Assembly: GCF_018070045.1 (NCBI RefSeq)
Contig: NZ_JAGPYK010000005.1
Coordinates: 62,001-126,000 of the forward strand
Length of the DNA: 64,000 nt
DNA from: Micromonospora sp. U21
GTDB lineage: Bacteria > Actinomycetota > Actinomycetes > Mycobacteriales > Micromonosporaceae
Direction of reading: 5' to 3'
Shown: in pieces, positions 30,310 to 38,436 of the stretch
Position numbering within the stretch: the first letter of the stretch is position 1
How the letters are laid out: the number at the start of each line of letters is the position of its first letter
Translations under genes and position numbers: made by a program
Notes under the pieces: generated by a model
What the model was told of the DNA's origin: nothing
What the model saw: the letters and a program-made list of their open reading frames with translations, nothing else
Databases searched by the model: none

Positions 30310-31857
30310 ATGAGATCCAGACGCAGTTATCTCAGCGGATTGGCCCTGCTCACCAGCGCCGCGCTTGTCCTGTCGGTCGGACCCGGCGCCAGCGCCGCGG
30401 GCCCGAACCGCCCGGCTCGCAGCTGCGCGAGTCTGGCATCGGTGAACCTCCCCCACACCACGGTCCTCAGTGCCACCTCGGTCCCGGCGACCGCGTCGGT
30501 CCCGGCGCACTGCGCGGTGCAGCTGACCGTCACCAATCCACCGGCCAAGGACCAGGTCAGGATCGGGGTGTGGCTGCCGACCGAGAACTGGAACGGCCGG
30601 TTCCAGGGCACCGGCGGCGGCGGCTTCTCCGGCGGCTCGCCGACCGCGACCCCGGCCGCCGCGCTGCGGGACAGCTACGCCGCCGCGGCGACGGACGCCG
30701 GGCACACCGGCGGCAGCGGCAGCTTCGCGCTCAACCCCGACCGCACGCTCAACTGGCAGCTGATCGCCGACTTCGGCTACCTCGGCATCCACGAGATGAC
30801 GGTGACAGGCAAGGCCCTGGTCAAGGCGTTCTACGGCGGCTCCTCTTTCTACAGCTACTTCAACGGCTGCTCTACCGGCGGTCGGCAGGCATTGATGGAG
30901 GCGCAGAGATACCCGAGCGACTACGACGGGATCGCCGCCGCCTCCCCGGCAGTCAACTGGACCAAGTTCCACCCCGCGCAGTTCTGGGGACAGCTGCAGA
31001 TGATGCTCTCTGGCAACGTCGTCGCGCCGTGCAAGCTGGCGTTGGCGGCCGAAGCCGCGATCACCGCATGTGACCCGCGCGACGGGGTCACCGACGGGAT
31101 GATTGGTGACTGGCAGGGCTGCCGGTTCGACGCCCGAAAACTGGTCGGCACGACAACCGACTGCGGCACCTTCACCGCCGCCGACGCGGACCTGGTCAAC
31201 AAAATCTGGGAAGGCCCGCGCGACGCCGAAGGCGAGTTCCTCTGGTACGGCCTGGAGCGCGGCGCCAACCTGCAGAGCTTGAACAACAGCGCGAACGGCA
31301 CACAGCTGCCCTTCGGCGTCGGATTGGAGTGGTTCCGGTACTTCCTGCTGCAGAACCCGGGCTGGGACTGGCGGACCATGACGTACGACCAGTACCTGCT
31401 GCTCTTCCAGCAGTCGGTGCTCCAGTACCAGGCCGTGATCGCCACCGACGACCCGGACCTGTCCGCATTCCGCGACGCTGGTGGCAAGGTGGCCTTCTGG
31501 CATGGCACCGCCGATCCGCTGATCTTCTTCCGCGGCACTGTGGACTACTACCAGCGGCTGGAGGCGGCGATGGGCGGCACCAAGCAGACGCAGAAGTTCG
31601 CCCGCTTCTTCGTGGCACCCGGCGTCGGGCACTGCGGCGGTGGCCAGGGTGCGGCACCCACGAACCTCCTGGACGCGGTCGTGAACTGGGTCGAGCGGGG
31701 CAAGGCTCCGAATCAGCTGACCGGGCAGCGAAACGACTCGGCCGGCAACCCGGTACTCAGCCGCCCCGTCTGCCAGTACCCGCTCGTGGCCAGGTACAAG
31801 GGCCACGGCAGCACCAGCGAGGCGAAGAACTTCACCTGCGCCAGCAACTACCGCTGA
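30310..31857 (+). CDS. Secreted tannase/feruloyl-esterase family enzyme
   Basis: This 515-residue exported enzyme has a signal peptide (RRSYLSGLALLTSAALVLSV, then GASAA). The mature part is of the tannase family: oxyanion segment RFQGTGGGGFSGG, nucleophile S188 in GCSTGG, D402 in GTADPL and H441 in GVGHCGGG. C187 and C442 flank the Ser and His, as in the disulfide-linked triad of this family. The two ATGs at 30307 and 30310 both follow GGAAGGA; the second has the better spacing. It would release phenolic acids from plant or ester material outside the cell and so feed the pca pathway. Exact esters are unknown. Confidence 0.88.
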   Translation: MRSRRSYLSGLALLTSAALVLSVGPGASAAGPNRPARSCASLASVNLPHTTVLSATSVPATASVPAHCAVQLTVTNPPAKDQVRIGVWLPTENWNGRFQGTGGGGFSGGSPTATPAAALRDSYAAAATDAGHTGGSGSFALNPDRTLNWQLIADFGYLGIHEMTVTGKALVKAFYGGSSFYSYFNGCSTGGRQALMEAQRYPSDYDGIAAASPAVNWTKFHPAQFWGQLQMMLSGNVVAPCKLALAAEAAITACDPRDGVTDGMIGDWQGCRFDARKLVGTTTDCGTFTAADADLVNKIWEGPRDAEGEFLWYGLERGANLQSLNNSANGTQLPFGVGLEWFRYFLLQNPGWDWRTMTYDQYLLLFQQSVLQYQAVIATDDPDLSAFRDAGGKVAFWHGTADPLIFFRGTVDYYQRLEAAMGGTKQTQKFARFFVAPGVGHCGGGQGAAPTNLLDAVVNWVERGKAPNQLTGQRNDSAGNPVLSRPVCQYPLVARYKGHGSTSEAKNFTCASNYR

Positions 31858-31866
31858 CCACCGCGG

Positions 31867-31902
31867 GCGGTGGCTCCGGCAGATGGATACCGGAGCCACC
31901 GC
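31867..31902. terminator. 13-bp perfect hairpin after the tannase-family gene
   Basis: The arms at 31867-31879 and 31890-31902 pair perfectly around a 10-base loop, 9 bases after the stop. This is very probably the terminator. From 31903 to 32223 I see no gene that I can support. Confidence 0.8.
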
Positions 31903-32223
31903 ACCGCGTGGGTCGGCTCGCCGAACCGGAGACGCCCACAGACGGACCGCCTCGGGATGGCGAAGCCGCCATGGGTTCCCCGGGACGGGGCAGGCGATCG
32001 TGCAGGTGGCGTCGTTGAGGGCGAACTGGCCTGGTGCGGAGTTGGCGTGGCTGTATGTGCCGGGCGTCGACGGCGAGGCGGAGGAGGCGCCGGCCAAGGG
32101 CGATCGGGCGGCAGCAGCCCCGACCCCGATCGTCGTCTTGCGCCGCCGCCGCGCAAACAACGGGCACCAGCAACGACTGCTGCCGTCATTTGGGAATCAG
32201 TTGTAGGTCCTCATGAACGACGG

Positions 32224-32385
32224 TCATCGATTCAAGGTTGAGATCCCCCCGCGGACACGAACCATAACCCCACGGTGCGCGCTGAGATCCACTGCAGCGC
32301 GCACCGTTTGCGTTTCTGTCTGGTAGGTCAGCCGCAGGCCCAGCCGCCGATAGACCTCGGCTATGTCGTCGGGGTCGGCGTCGCG
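32224..32385 (-). pseudogene. C-terminal remnant of a serine recombinase
   Basis: The minus strand encodes IAEVYRRLGLRLTYQ, then VRAAVDLS and RVRGG before a stop at 32224. This matches the C-terminal end of large serine recombinases of actinobacteria (EVYRxLGLRLTY). No catalytic domain is present. It lies back to back with an IS3 fragment, so the site has received more than one mobile element. Confidence 0.55.
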
Positions 32386-32607
32386 TGGAAGAAAACCCCT
32401 GTCACCCGTCGGGACTTCGACGACGCGTATTTGATCAACGCCGCCCTCGACATCCACCACGACGACCCCGCGTTCGGGTACCGGTTCATCGCCGACGAAC
32501 TCCCCGCCCACGGCATCACCGCCGGCCCGAACCGGGTCGCGCGGCTGTTCCCAACAGCGGATCTGGTCGGTGTTCGCCAAGCGCGGTTTGCGGCAGCGGT
32601 TGGCCGC
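32383..32607 (+). pseudogene. IS3-family transposase fragment (OrfB N-terminal part)
   Basis: The plus-strand reading DDAYLINAALDIHHDDPAFG then YRFIADEL is the HTH_21-type region of IS3-family OrfB. After RVARL the match moves to the +1-shifted frame, as CSQQRIWSVFAKRGLRQR. So the fragment is frameshifted as well as truncated, with no DDE domain. Its 3' end runs directly into the S9 peptidase gene. Confidence 0.75.
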
Positions 32608-32635
32608 CGTAGTAGTTGATCGATACTGTGCGTCG

Positions 32636-34561
32636 GTGGCCCGTGCACAGCTCACCCCCCAGTTGGTGGTTGATGGTCGTGTTCCGCACGCACTGGCGCT
32701 GTCGCCGGACGGCAAGTGGGTCGCCTACGTGGTGGCCCCGGTCGGGCGGGCTGGTGATCACCCGGTCAGCGAACTCTGGGTCGCCGCCGTCGACGGGACC
32801 GGATCTCCGCGACGATTGACTTCGGGTGAGGCGTACGATTCAGCGCCGCGGTGGGCCGGAGATTCGCTGTTGATTTACTTTCTCTCCGACCGGGCCGAGC
32901 GTGGCACGGCGCAACTGCACCGGGTAGGGCTGGTCGACGGCATCGTGGAGGCGGTCACATCCTGGGCCGTTGGGGTGTCCGGGTACCTTCCACTAGCCGA
33001 TCCGGACCTGGTCGTGGTGATCGCAGCCGATGAACCGTCCGCTGAGGACGAACGTCGGGGCAGGGAGCGTGACGACGCTCGGGTGTGGGGTGAACGCGTA
33101 CGCCCGGACCGGCTGCGGCTGCTCGACGTACGGAGCCGCGAGATCCGGACACCGGATGCGTTCGCCGATCGCCATGTCGTCGAGGTGGCCCAGCGGCCCG
33201 ACGACCGAATCCTGGCGGTACTGACCTGGTCGACCCCCGACGTGGACCCGGGCCTTGTGGAGCCCGGTCTCCACCTCCTCGATCCGGACAGGGGCGGGAC
33301 GCGGGACCTCGGCCCGGCCGCAGCGAACGCGTCGTCGCTCGTCTGGTGGTCCGCCTACGATGGCTGGCACCTGGCATATGTCGCGAAGACCCCGCCCGCT
33401 CTGGTCGGCGGAGACGCGGTTCTCGATGTCGCCGTGCCGGTGAACGGGCCGGTGGGCGAGCACCGTAACCTGACCGTCGGCAGGCCCATCTGCCCGAGCA
33501 ACCTGGTTCAGGTCGACACCGGTCCGCCGCTGGCGCTGGTCGCCGACGGGCTCGATACCGCGATCCACCGGCTCGATCCAGCCGGGCCCACCTTCGTCGA
33601 GGTGTCCCGGGTCGACGGCCTCGCCACGTCGTTGACCACAAACCGGCACGGTGACGCCATCGCGGCGGTCGTCAGCACGTCCTACCAGCCCGGAAACATC
33701 TACGCCGGCCCCAGGAGCGGGCCGCTGACGCGGCTGACCGACCTCAGGCCCGAACTCCGCAGCATCCGGTGGGGTGTCCAGGAACGCCTGTCGTACGAGG
33801 CATCTGACGGGCTGACGCTGGACGGCCTGCTGATCCTGCCCGCCGGCCGGTCCCACAAGGACGGGCCCTTTCCACTGGTGACACTGGTCCACGGCGGCCC
33901 GTACGACCGGCACGCCGACCGGCTCATGCTCGGCTGGGACCCGTCCGGCCAGTGGCTGGCGACCGCCGGCTACGCCGTGTTTCTGCCGAACCCGCGCGGC
34001 GGCCAGGGGCACGGCCACGACTTCGCCCTGCGCGTCGCCGGCGCGGTCGGCCTCGACGAGTGGACCGACATCTGCGCCGGCATCGACCTACTCATCGCCG
34101 ATGGCGTCGCCGACCCCGACCGGCTGGGCATCGGCGGCTGGAGCCACGGCGGCTTCATGGCCGCCTGGGCGGTCGGGCAGACCGACCGGTTCAAGGCCGC
34201 CGTAATGGGAGCCGGAATCAGCGACTGGGGAATGCTCGCCGCAACCGGAGAACAGGGGCCGTTCGAGGCTGCCCTCGGTGGTAGCAGCGGCTGGGAAGGA
34301 ACGGGTCCGCACCGCCACGACCGGCTCAGCCCGATCTCGTACGCCTCCAAGGTCCGCACGCCCGTGCTGATCCTGCACGGCGAGATTGACACGAACGTTC
34401 CGGTATCACAGGCAGAGTTCTTCCACCGTGCGCTACGCAGGTTCGGCGTCGAGCACGAGTACGTCGTCTATCCCCGAGAGAACCACTCGATCCGCGAACG
34501 CAACCACCAGCTCGACGTGCTCCGCCGCACCCGCGCATGGTTCGACCGGTGGCTCCGATGA
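32636..34561 (+). CDS. S9-family serine peptidase (prolyl oligopeptidase / acylaminoacyl-peptidase type)
   Basis: This protein of about 641 residues has an N-terminal beta-propeller (ALSPDGKWVAYVVAP, then WD40-like blocks) and a C-terminal alpha/beta hydrolase. The triad is S503 (GWSHGG), D585 (GEIDTNVP) and H617 (ENHSI). There is no signal peptide, so it is probably cytoplasmic and cleaves short peptides. I place the start at the GTG at 32636, but no good SD precedes it. The frame stays open back to 32570 through the IS3 fragment, so the original start and promoter may have been replaced. Otherwise the gene looks intact. Confidence 0.85.
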   Translation: MARAQLTPQLVVDGRVPHALALSPDGKWVAYVVAPVGRAGDHPVSELWVAAVDGTGSPRRLTSGEAYDSAPRWAGDSLLIYFLSDRAERGTAQLHRVGLVDGIVEAVTSWAVGVSGYLPLADPDLVVVIAADEPSAEDERRGRERDDARVWGERVRPDRLRLLDVRSREIRTPDAFADRHVVEVAQRPDDRILAVLTWSTPDVDPGLVEPGLHLLDPDRGGTRDLGPAAANASSLVWWSAYDGWHLAYVAKTPPALVGGDAVLDVAVPVNGPVGEHRNLTVGRPICPSNLVQVDTGPPLALVADGLDTAIHRLDPAGPTFVEVSRVDGLATSLTTNRHGDAIAAVVSTSYQPGNIYAGPRSGPLTRLTDLRPELRSIRWGVQERLSYEASDGLTLDGLLILPAGRSHKDGPFPLVTLVHGGPYDRHADRLMLGWDPSGQWLATAGYAVFLPNPRGGQGHGHDFALRVAGAVGLDEWTDICAGIDLLIADGVADPDRLGIGGWSHGGFMAAWAVGQTDRFKAAVMGAGISDWGMLAATGEQGPFEAALGGSSGWEGTGPHRHDRLSPISYASKVRTPVLILHGEIDTNVPVSQAEFFHRALRRFGVEHEYVVYPRENHSIRERNHQLDVLRRTRAWFDRWLR

Positions 34562-34569
34562 CCCGACGG

Positions 34570-34850
34570 CCGACCGCCCGGCCGATGCGGCTGACCGCGG
34601 CCAACCAGGAAGTACCACTGCCCGCCGCGTCGCCACATGTTCCTCACCAGGCCCTTGCCGCAACCCGCGCAGCGCGGCGCCGACACCTGCGCAGCGCGGC
34701 GCCGACACCTGCGCCACGCCTGCCTGGCGTAACGCCAGGAGGAGTTGGCCCACGACCGAAGGAGCCGGTGATTGGCCGTCGACGAGCACCTGCGGCCGCT
34801 CCCCGGCGAAGGCCAGCCCGGTCCTGATGCTGATCCGCATGTCGTCCACC
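34570..34850 (-). pseudogene. Site-specific recombinase-like remnant, frameshifted
   Basis: On the minus strand one frame reads RTGLAFAGERPQVLVDG through LLLALRQAGVAQVSAPRCAG and the next frame continues CGKGLVRNMWRRGGQWY. Together these resemble the zinc-ribbon-containing middle region of a large actinobacterial recombinase/integrase family. The break falls exactly in a 22-bp tandem duplication, and removing one copy restores the frame. Both ends of the gene are missing. The family call is by recollection of similar proteins and is tentative. No other gene is seen in 34562-35019. Confidence 0.4.
34667..34710. repeat. 22-bp perfect tandem duplication
   Basis: Two identical 22-base units lie at 34667-34688 and 34689-34710, followed by 4 more matching bases. 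Because 22 is not a multiple of 3, the duplication shifts the frame of the recombinase-like remnant. Confidence 0.95.
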
Positions 34851-35019
34851 CCTGTCTCACGGGGTGAGGAGCGGGTGCCCGGCGAACGGGGAACGGCGGG
34901 CACCCGCCGACACCGAGTTAGCCACAGCGGACCGAAAGGCAGCCGAAGAGCCACCCGCCCCGGGGTGGATTGGATCGACTTCTGCTGGTTGCGGCAGCAC
35001 GGGCCGGCAAGACCCGCAA

Positions 35020-36054
35020 CTACAGGGGTGCTGTGGTCCGCCGGACAACAAGGGTGGGGGAGAGCTTCACCTGGGTCGTGGGCCGGTTGTTGTCGCTGAT
35101 GCGATCGAGTAGTAGCCGGGCGGCGTTGGTGCCGATCTGGTTGCCGGCTTGGTCGACGGTGGTCAGTGAAATCGGGCCGAAGGCGGCGAAGGTGGTGTTG
35201 TCGTAGCCGGCGACGGAGATGTCGGCGGGCGCCGACAGGCTGGCTTCGGTGAGGGCGTCCAGAACTCCCATGGCGACGATGTCGGCACCGGCGAAAATGG
35301 CCGTCGGCCGCTGCGGCCGGGCGAGCAGTTGCTTCGCGCCGAGATAGCCGCCCTGCTGGGTGTAGGTGGTGGAGGCGAGGTCGATGTGTTCGCCGAGGCT
35401 GTGGGCACGCATGGCGTGGCGGTAGCCGTCAGCGCGCACGGCGTTGGGCATCTCGATGAGCCGTACCGGGTTGGTCTCGTGATGTTCGATGTGGGCGATG
35501 CGGCGGTGCCCGAGCTCGGCGAGGTGGGCGACGATCAGGCCGGCGCCGACGAAGTCGTCGTCGGCGACAGTGTCGTAGACGGCCGAGTGCCCGTGCCGGC
35601 CGACGACGACGGTGGGCATGGTGCCCGCGATGCGTTCCAGGCGCTGGCGTGAGGTCAGCGGGGCGATGAGGATGACGCCGTCCATGTTGCGGTCGATCAT
35701 GGCGTCGGTGACGTGGGCTTCGCCGGGCTCGTTGTTGCAGGACGCGGCGATCAGCACCTGGTAATCGGTGCCGTCGAGCTGGGCGTTGATCCCGTCGAGG
35801 ATGTCGGCGAAGAACGGGTTGCGAATGTCGGGCAACATCACGCCGATGGTGTACGTCTGCCCGCGGAGCCCACGGGCGGACGCTGAAGGGCGGTAGCCGA
35901 GCTCGTCGATGGCGGCGCGGACCTTGGCCTGCATCTGCGAGCTTGCGCCGTATGCGTTGTTCAGCACCTTGGACACGGCGGTGGTGGACACTCCGGCGTG
36001 CCTGGCCACGTCGATGATCGTCACTCGGCGCGCCGGTGCTGGACCTCTCGGCAT
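35020..36054 (-). CDS. LacI-family regulator of the rhamnoside operon
   Basis: This 344-residue protein has a LacI HTH (TIIDVARHAGVSTTAVSKVL) at residues 12-31 and a sugar-binding effector domain (GVMLPDIRNPFFADILDG through SVAGYDNTTFAAFG). It is divergent from the CUT1 importer, GH78 and GH1 genes. Two nearly identical 20-base boxes lie in the 300-base gap, one just upstream of its own start and one near the importer promoter. It very probably represses both directions until rhamnose or a rhamnoside is present. The inducer is inferred from the GH78 gene. Confidence 0.92.
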   Translation of the reverse strand: MPRGPAPARRVTIIDVARHAGVSTTAVSKVLNNAYGASSQMQAKVRAAIDELGYRPSASARGLRGQTYTIGVMLPDIRNPFFADILDGINAQLDGTDYQVLIAASCNNEPGEAHVTDAMIDRNMDGVILIAPLTSRQRLERIAGTMPTVVVGRHGHSAVYDTVADDDFVGAGLIVAHLAELGHRRIAHIEHHETNPVRLIEMPNAVRADGYRHAMRAHSLGEHIDLASTTYTQQGGYLGAKQLLARPQRPTAIFAGADIVAMGVLDALTEASLSAPADISVAGYDNTTFAAFGPISLTTVDQAGNQIGTNAARLLLDRISDNNRPTTQVKLSPTLVVRRTTAPL

Positions 36055-36064
36055 CCGATCTCCT

Positions 36065-36084
36065 CATCTTGGGAAACGTTGCCC
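36065..36084. promoter_or_regulatory. LacI-type operator box 1
   Basis: The box CATCTTGGGAAACGTTGCCC has the central AACGTT palindrome typical of LacI-family operators. It lies 11 bases upstream of the lacI ATG, in the leader, which fits autorepression. It matches box 2 at 18 of 20 positions. Confidence 0.7.
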
Positions 36085-36220
36085 ACTCTAGGGGAGGCGC
36101 AGCTCCGGAACCAGACCCGGTGATCAACGCAGCGGCCTGCTGCCGGCGGTTCACGGATGCCGGGGACTTGCTCGGGCATCTCTTGACGCTTGTCGGTATC
36201 GACTCTTAAGGTCGGCGAAA

Positions 36221-36240
36221 CATCTTGGAAAACGTTACCC
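36221..36240. promoter_or_regulatory. LacI-type operator box 2
   Basis: The box CATCTTGGAAAACGTTACCC is a direct copy of box 1 with two changes, 156 bases away. It lies about 120 bases upstream of the importer permease start. That an upstream frame beginning at 36225 would overlap it argues for the later GTG start of the permease. Confidence 0.7.
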
Positions 36241-36359
36241 GCATCTCGCATCGCCGCCGTGTCGCGAGGTGCGAGTCCGGCGCCCCTCACCGTTCGCATC
36301 GTCAATCGTGGAGCCCCCGGTCCTGGCCGTCTGAAACGATTCAATCAAGTGGGTACCCA

Positions 36360-37289
36360 GTGACACTCGAGGTGAAAGAACGTTCCTCGCCATCGATGGC
36401 GGTTCTGCCCAGACGCCACCACGGCAGTGCGCCGCCCTGGTGGTTCATGATCCCGGCGCTGCTGCTGTTCGCCTTCGTCGTCCTGGTGCCCAGTGCGCGG
36501 GGGGTCTTCTACGCCTTCACAGACTGGGATGGCCTCGACCCGAACTTCGCGGTCATCGGCCTGCGCAACTTCATTGACATGATCGACGACGCCGACGCCC
36601 TGTCGGCCGTCTGGCACACCCTGCTCATCGCGGTGGCGGTCACGGTGATCCAGAACGGCGTCGGGCTGCTGCTGGCTCTCGGCGTCAACAGTATGATCAA
36701 GAGCCGGAACTTCCTGCGGGTGTTGTTGTTCGCCCCGGCGGTGGTCACCCCGATCGTGACCGCCTACCTGTGGCGCAACCTGCTCGGCCCCGACGGCGCC
36801 GTAAACAGCCTGCTCGGCGCGGTCGGCCTCGGCTCGTGGCGGCAGGACTGGCTCGGCGACCCAGGCCTGGCGCTGTGGATGATCGTGCTCGTCGTGGTGT
36901 GGCAGTTCGCCGGCTACTCCATGGTCATCTTCCTGGCCGGGTTGCAGTCGGTGCCCAAGGAGATCTACGAAGCGGCCGCCATCGACGGCAGCGGTCCGGT
37001 CCGCCGCTTCTGGTCCATCATCCGGCCGCTGCTGGCCCCCGCCATCACCATCAATCTGATGCTGTCGATCATCGGCGGCATCAAGCTGTTCGACCAGGTG
37101 TACGCGCTGACCGGCGGCGGCCCCGGCCACGCCACCGACACCATCTCCACCCTGATCTACAAGGACGCCTTCACCCTCGGCGAATTCGGCTACAGCATCG
37201 CCCTCGCCGTCGTGCTCACCGTCATCGTCGCGGTCGCCTCCGCCGGCCAGTACGCCGTGCTGTCCCGCAACGAGAGGGCGGCGTCATGA
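36360..37289 (+). CDS. CUT1 sugar ABC permease (MalF/UgpA type)
   Basis: This 309-residue permease has a basic N-terminus followed by WWFMIPALLLFAFVVLVPSA as the first helix, then VFYAFTDWDGL. It has the MalF-like core and the EAA loop YEAAAIDGSGPVRRFWSI. The start is uncertain: GTG 36360 is chosen, with GTG 36372 and ATG 36396 possible. The frame extends to 36225 but would then include the operator. No ATPase gene is nearby; importers of this type usually share MsiK encoded elsewhere. Confidence 0.88.
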   Translation: MTLEVKERSSPSMAVLPRRHHGSAPPWWFMIPALLLFAFVVLVPSARGVFYAFTDWDGLDPNFAVIGLRNFIDMIDDADALSAVWHTLLIAVAVTVIQNGVGLLLALGVNSMIKSRNFLRVLLFAPAVVTPIVTAYLWRNLLGPDGAVNSLLGAVGLGSWRQDWLGDPGLALWMIVLVVVWQFAGYSMVIFLAGLQSVPKEIYEAAAIDGSGPVRRFWSIIRPLLAPAITINLMLSIIGGIKLFDQVYALTGGGPGHATDTISTLIYKDAFTLGEFGYSIALAVVLTVIVAVASAGQYAVLSRNERAAS

Positions 37290-38107
37290 ACCGCTACACC
37301 AAGCGCACCTTCGCGCTCGAAGTGGTCATGATCGCGGTGGCCATCGCGTTCGCGTTCCCCGTCTACGTGCTGGTCAACCTGGCCCTGCGGTCGCCGTCGG
37401 ATACCTCGTCGCCGATCAGTCCCACCGTGGCACCGACCCTGGGCAACTTCACCCAGGCATGGCAGGAGGCCGGCCTCGGTGGCGCGTTGATCAACAGTAT
37501 TCTCGTGACCGCCGTCAGCGTCCTGATCGTGCTCGCCGTCTCGTCGCTGGCTGCCTACCCCCTGGCTCGCTCCACCGCTCGCTGGTCGCGCGGCACCTTC
37601 CTGCTGATCATGCTGGGACTGGTCCTGCCGTTCCAGCTCGCGTCACTGCCGCTCTACCAGACGGTCCGCGACCTCGGGTTGCTCGGCTCGGTGTGGTCGC
37701 TGGTGCTGTTCTACGCCGGCCTGCAGGTGCCGTTCACGACCTTCCTCTACGTCGGTTTCCTGCGGGCGTTGCCCCGTGATTTCGAGGACGCCGCGGCAAT
37801 CGACGGCTGCACACCGCTGGCGACCTTCCGTTACGTCGTCCTACCCATGCTCAAACCGATAACGGTGACCGCCCTGGTGCTCAACGCGGTCAGTGTCTGG
37901 AACGACTTCTTCACCCCGCTGCTCTACCTCAGCGGCAGCGACCAGCAGACCATGCCCGTCGCGGTCGCCGGCTTCGTCGGCCAGTTCGTCTCCGACTGGA
38001 ATCTCATCTTCGCCGCCCTGCTGATCAGCATCGTGCCCGTTCTCGCCGTGTACCTCGCACTGCAGCGCAGCATCATCAACGGCTTCGCCGGAGGGCTGAA
38101 GGGATGA
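37286..38107 (+). CDS. CUT1 sugar ABC permease (MalG/UgpE type)
   Basis: This 273-residue partner permease has six helices, beginning FALEVVMIAVAIAFAFPVYV. The EAA loop is FEDAAAIDGCTPLATFRYV. The C-terminus ends INGFAGGLKG, typical of MalG homologues. The ATG at 37286 overlaps the first permease stop by 4 bases. Its own stop overlaps the start of the decayed GH78 gene, so the operon once continued directly into a rhamnosidase. Confidence 0.92.
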   Translation: MNRYTKRTFALEVVMIAVAIAFAFPVYVLVNLALRSPSDTSSPISPTVAPTLGNFTQAWQEAGLGGALINSILVTAVSVLIVLAVSSLAAYPLARSTARWSRGTFLLIMLGLVLPFQLASLPLYQTVRDLGLLGSVWSLVLFYAGLQVPFTTFLYVGFLRALPRDFEDAAAIDGCTPLATFRYVVLPMLKPITVTALVLNAVSVWNDFFTPLLYLSGSDQQTMPVAVAGFVGQFVSDWNLIFAALLISIVPVLAVYLALQRSIINGFAGGLKG

Positions 38108-38412
38108 CTCCTGACGGCTTGCGGACCGAGCAGCTCACCGAACCGCTCGGCGTCGACGAACCCCGCCCGCGGCAGCGTCGGCGACTGGCTCTACGGCCGG
38201 GGTCGCCGGCATCGACCAGAGCGCCGGCTCACCGTGATCGACACGGTGCCGCCGGGAAGCACCGCCGTACTGCAGATCCCCACCGATCCCGGCAGCGCGC
38301 GAGAATGACGTGCCTGCCGCCGGGACACCCGGGATTCTCGGGGCCGAACCGTCCGCCGCAGGGATCACCCTGCGCTGACATCGGGCCGCTACACCTTCAC
38401 CGCCCCGCCTGA
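38104..38412 (+). pseudogene. Alpha-L-rhamnosidase (GH78) relic: head joined to tail
   Basis: The first 22 codons (GLRTEQLTEPLGVDEPRP) are the N-terminus of a GH78 rhamnosidase. Within a few bases, in the next frame, comes NPARGSVGDWLYGR, part of the conserved C-terminal catalytic region, then TVPPGSTAVLQIP, a beta-sandwich piece, and near 38385 GRYTFTAP, the usual last strand. Roughly 800-900 codons are missing and the frame is broken. The ATGA overlap with the permease shows this was a co-translated operon gene. The full GH78 downstream is of a different, secreted type. Confidence 0.8.
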
Positions 38413-38436
38413 TTCATCTCCAATGTGGGAGACATC

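Noticed and set aside
30250..32160. 636-codon minus-strand open frame
   Set aside because: Antisense to the secreted tannase-family gene, which has a signal peptide and a complete catalytic triad.
36225..36359. N-terminal extension of the CUT1 permease to 36225
   Set aside because: The extra 45 residues are Arg/Ser-rich and begin inside the LacI operator box.
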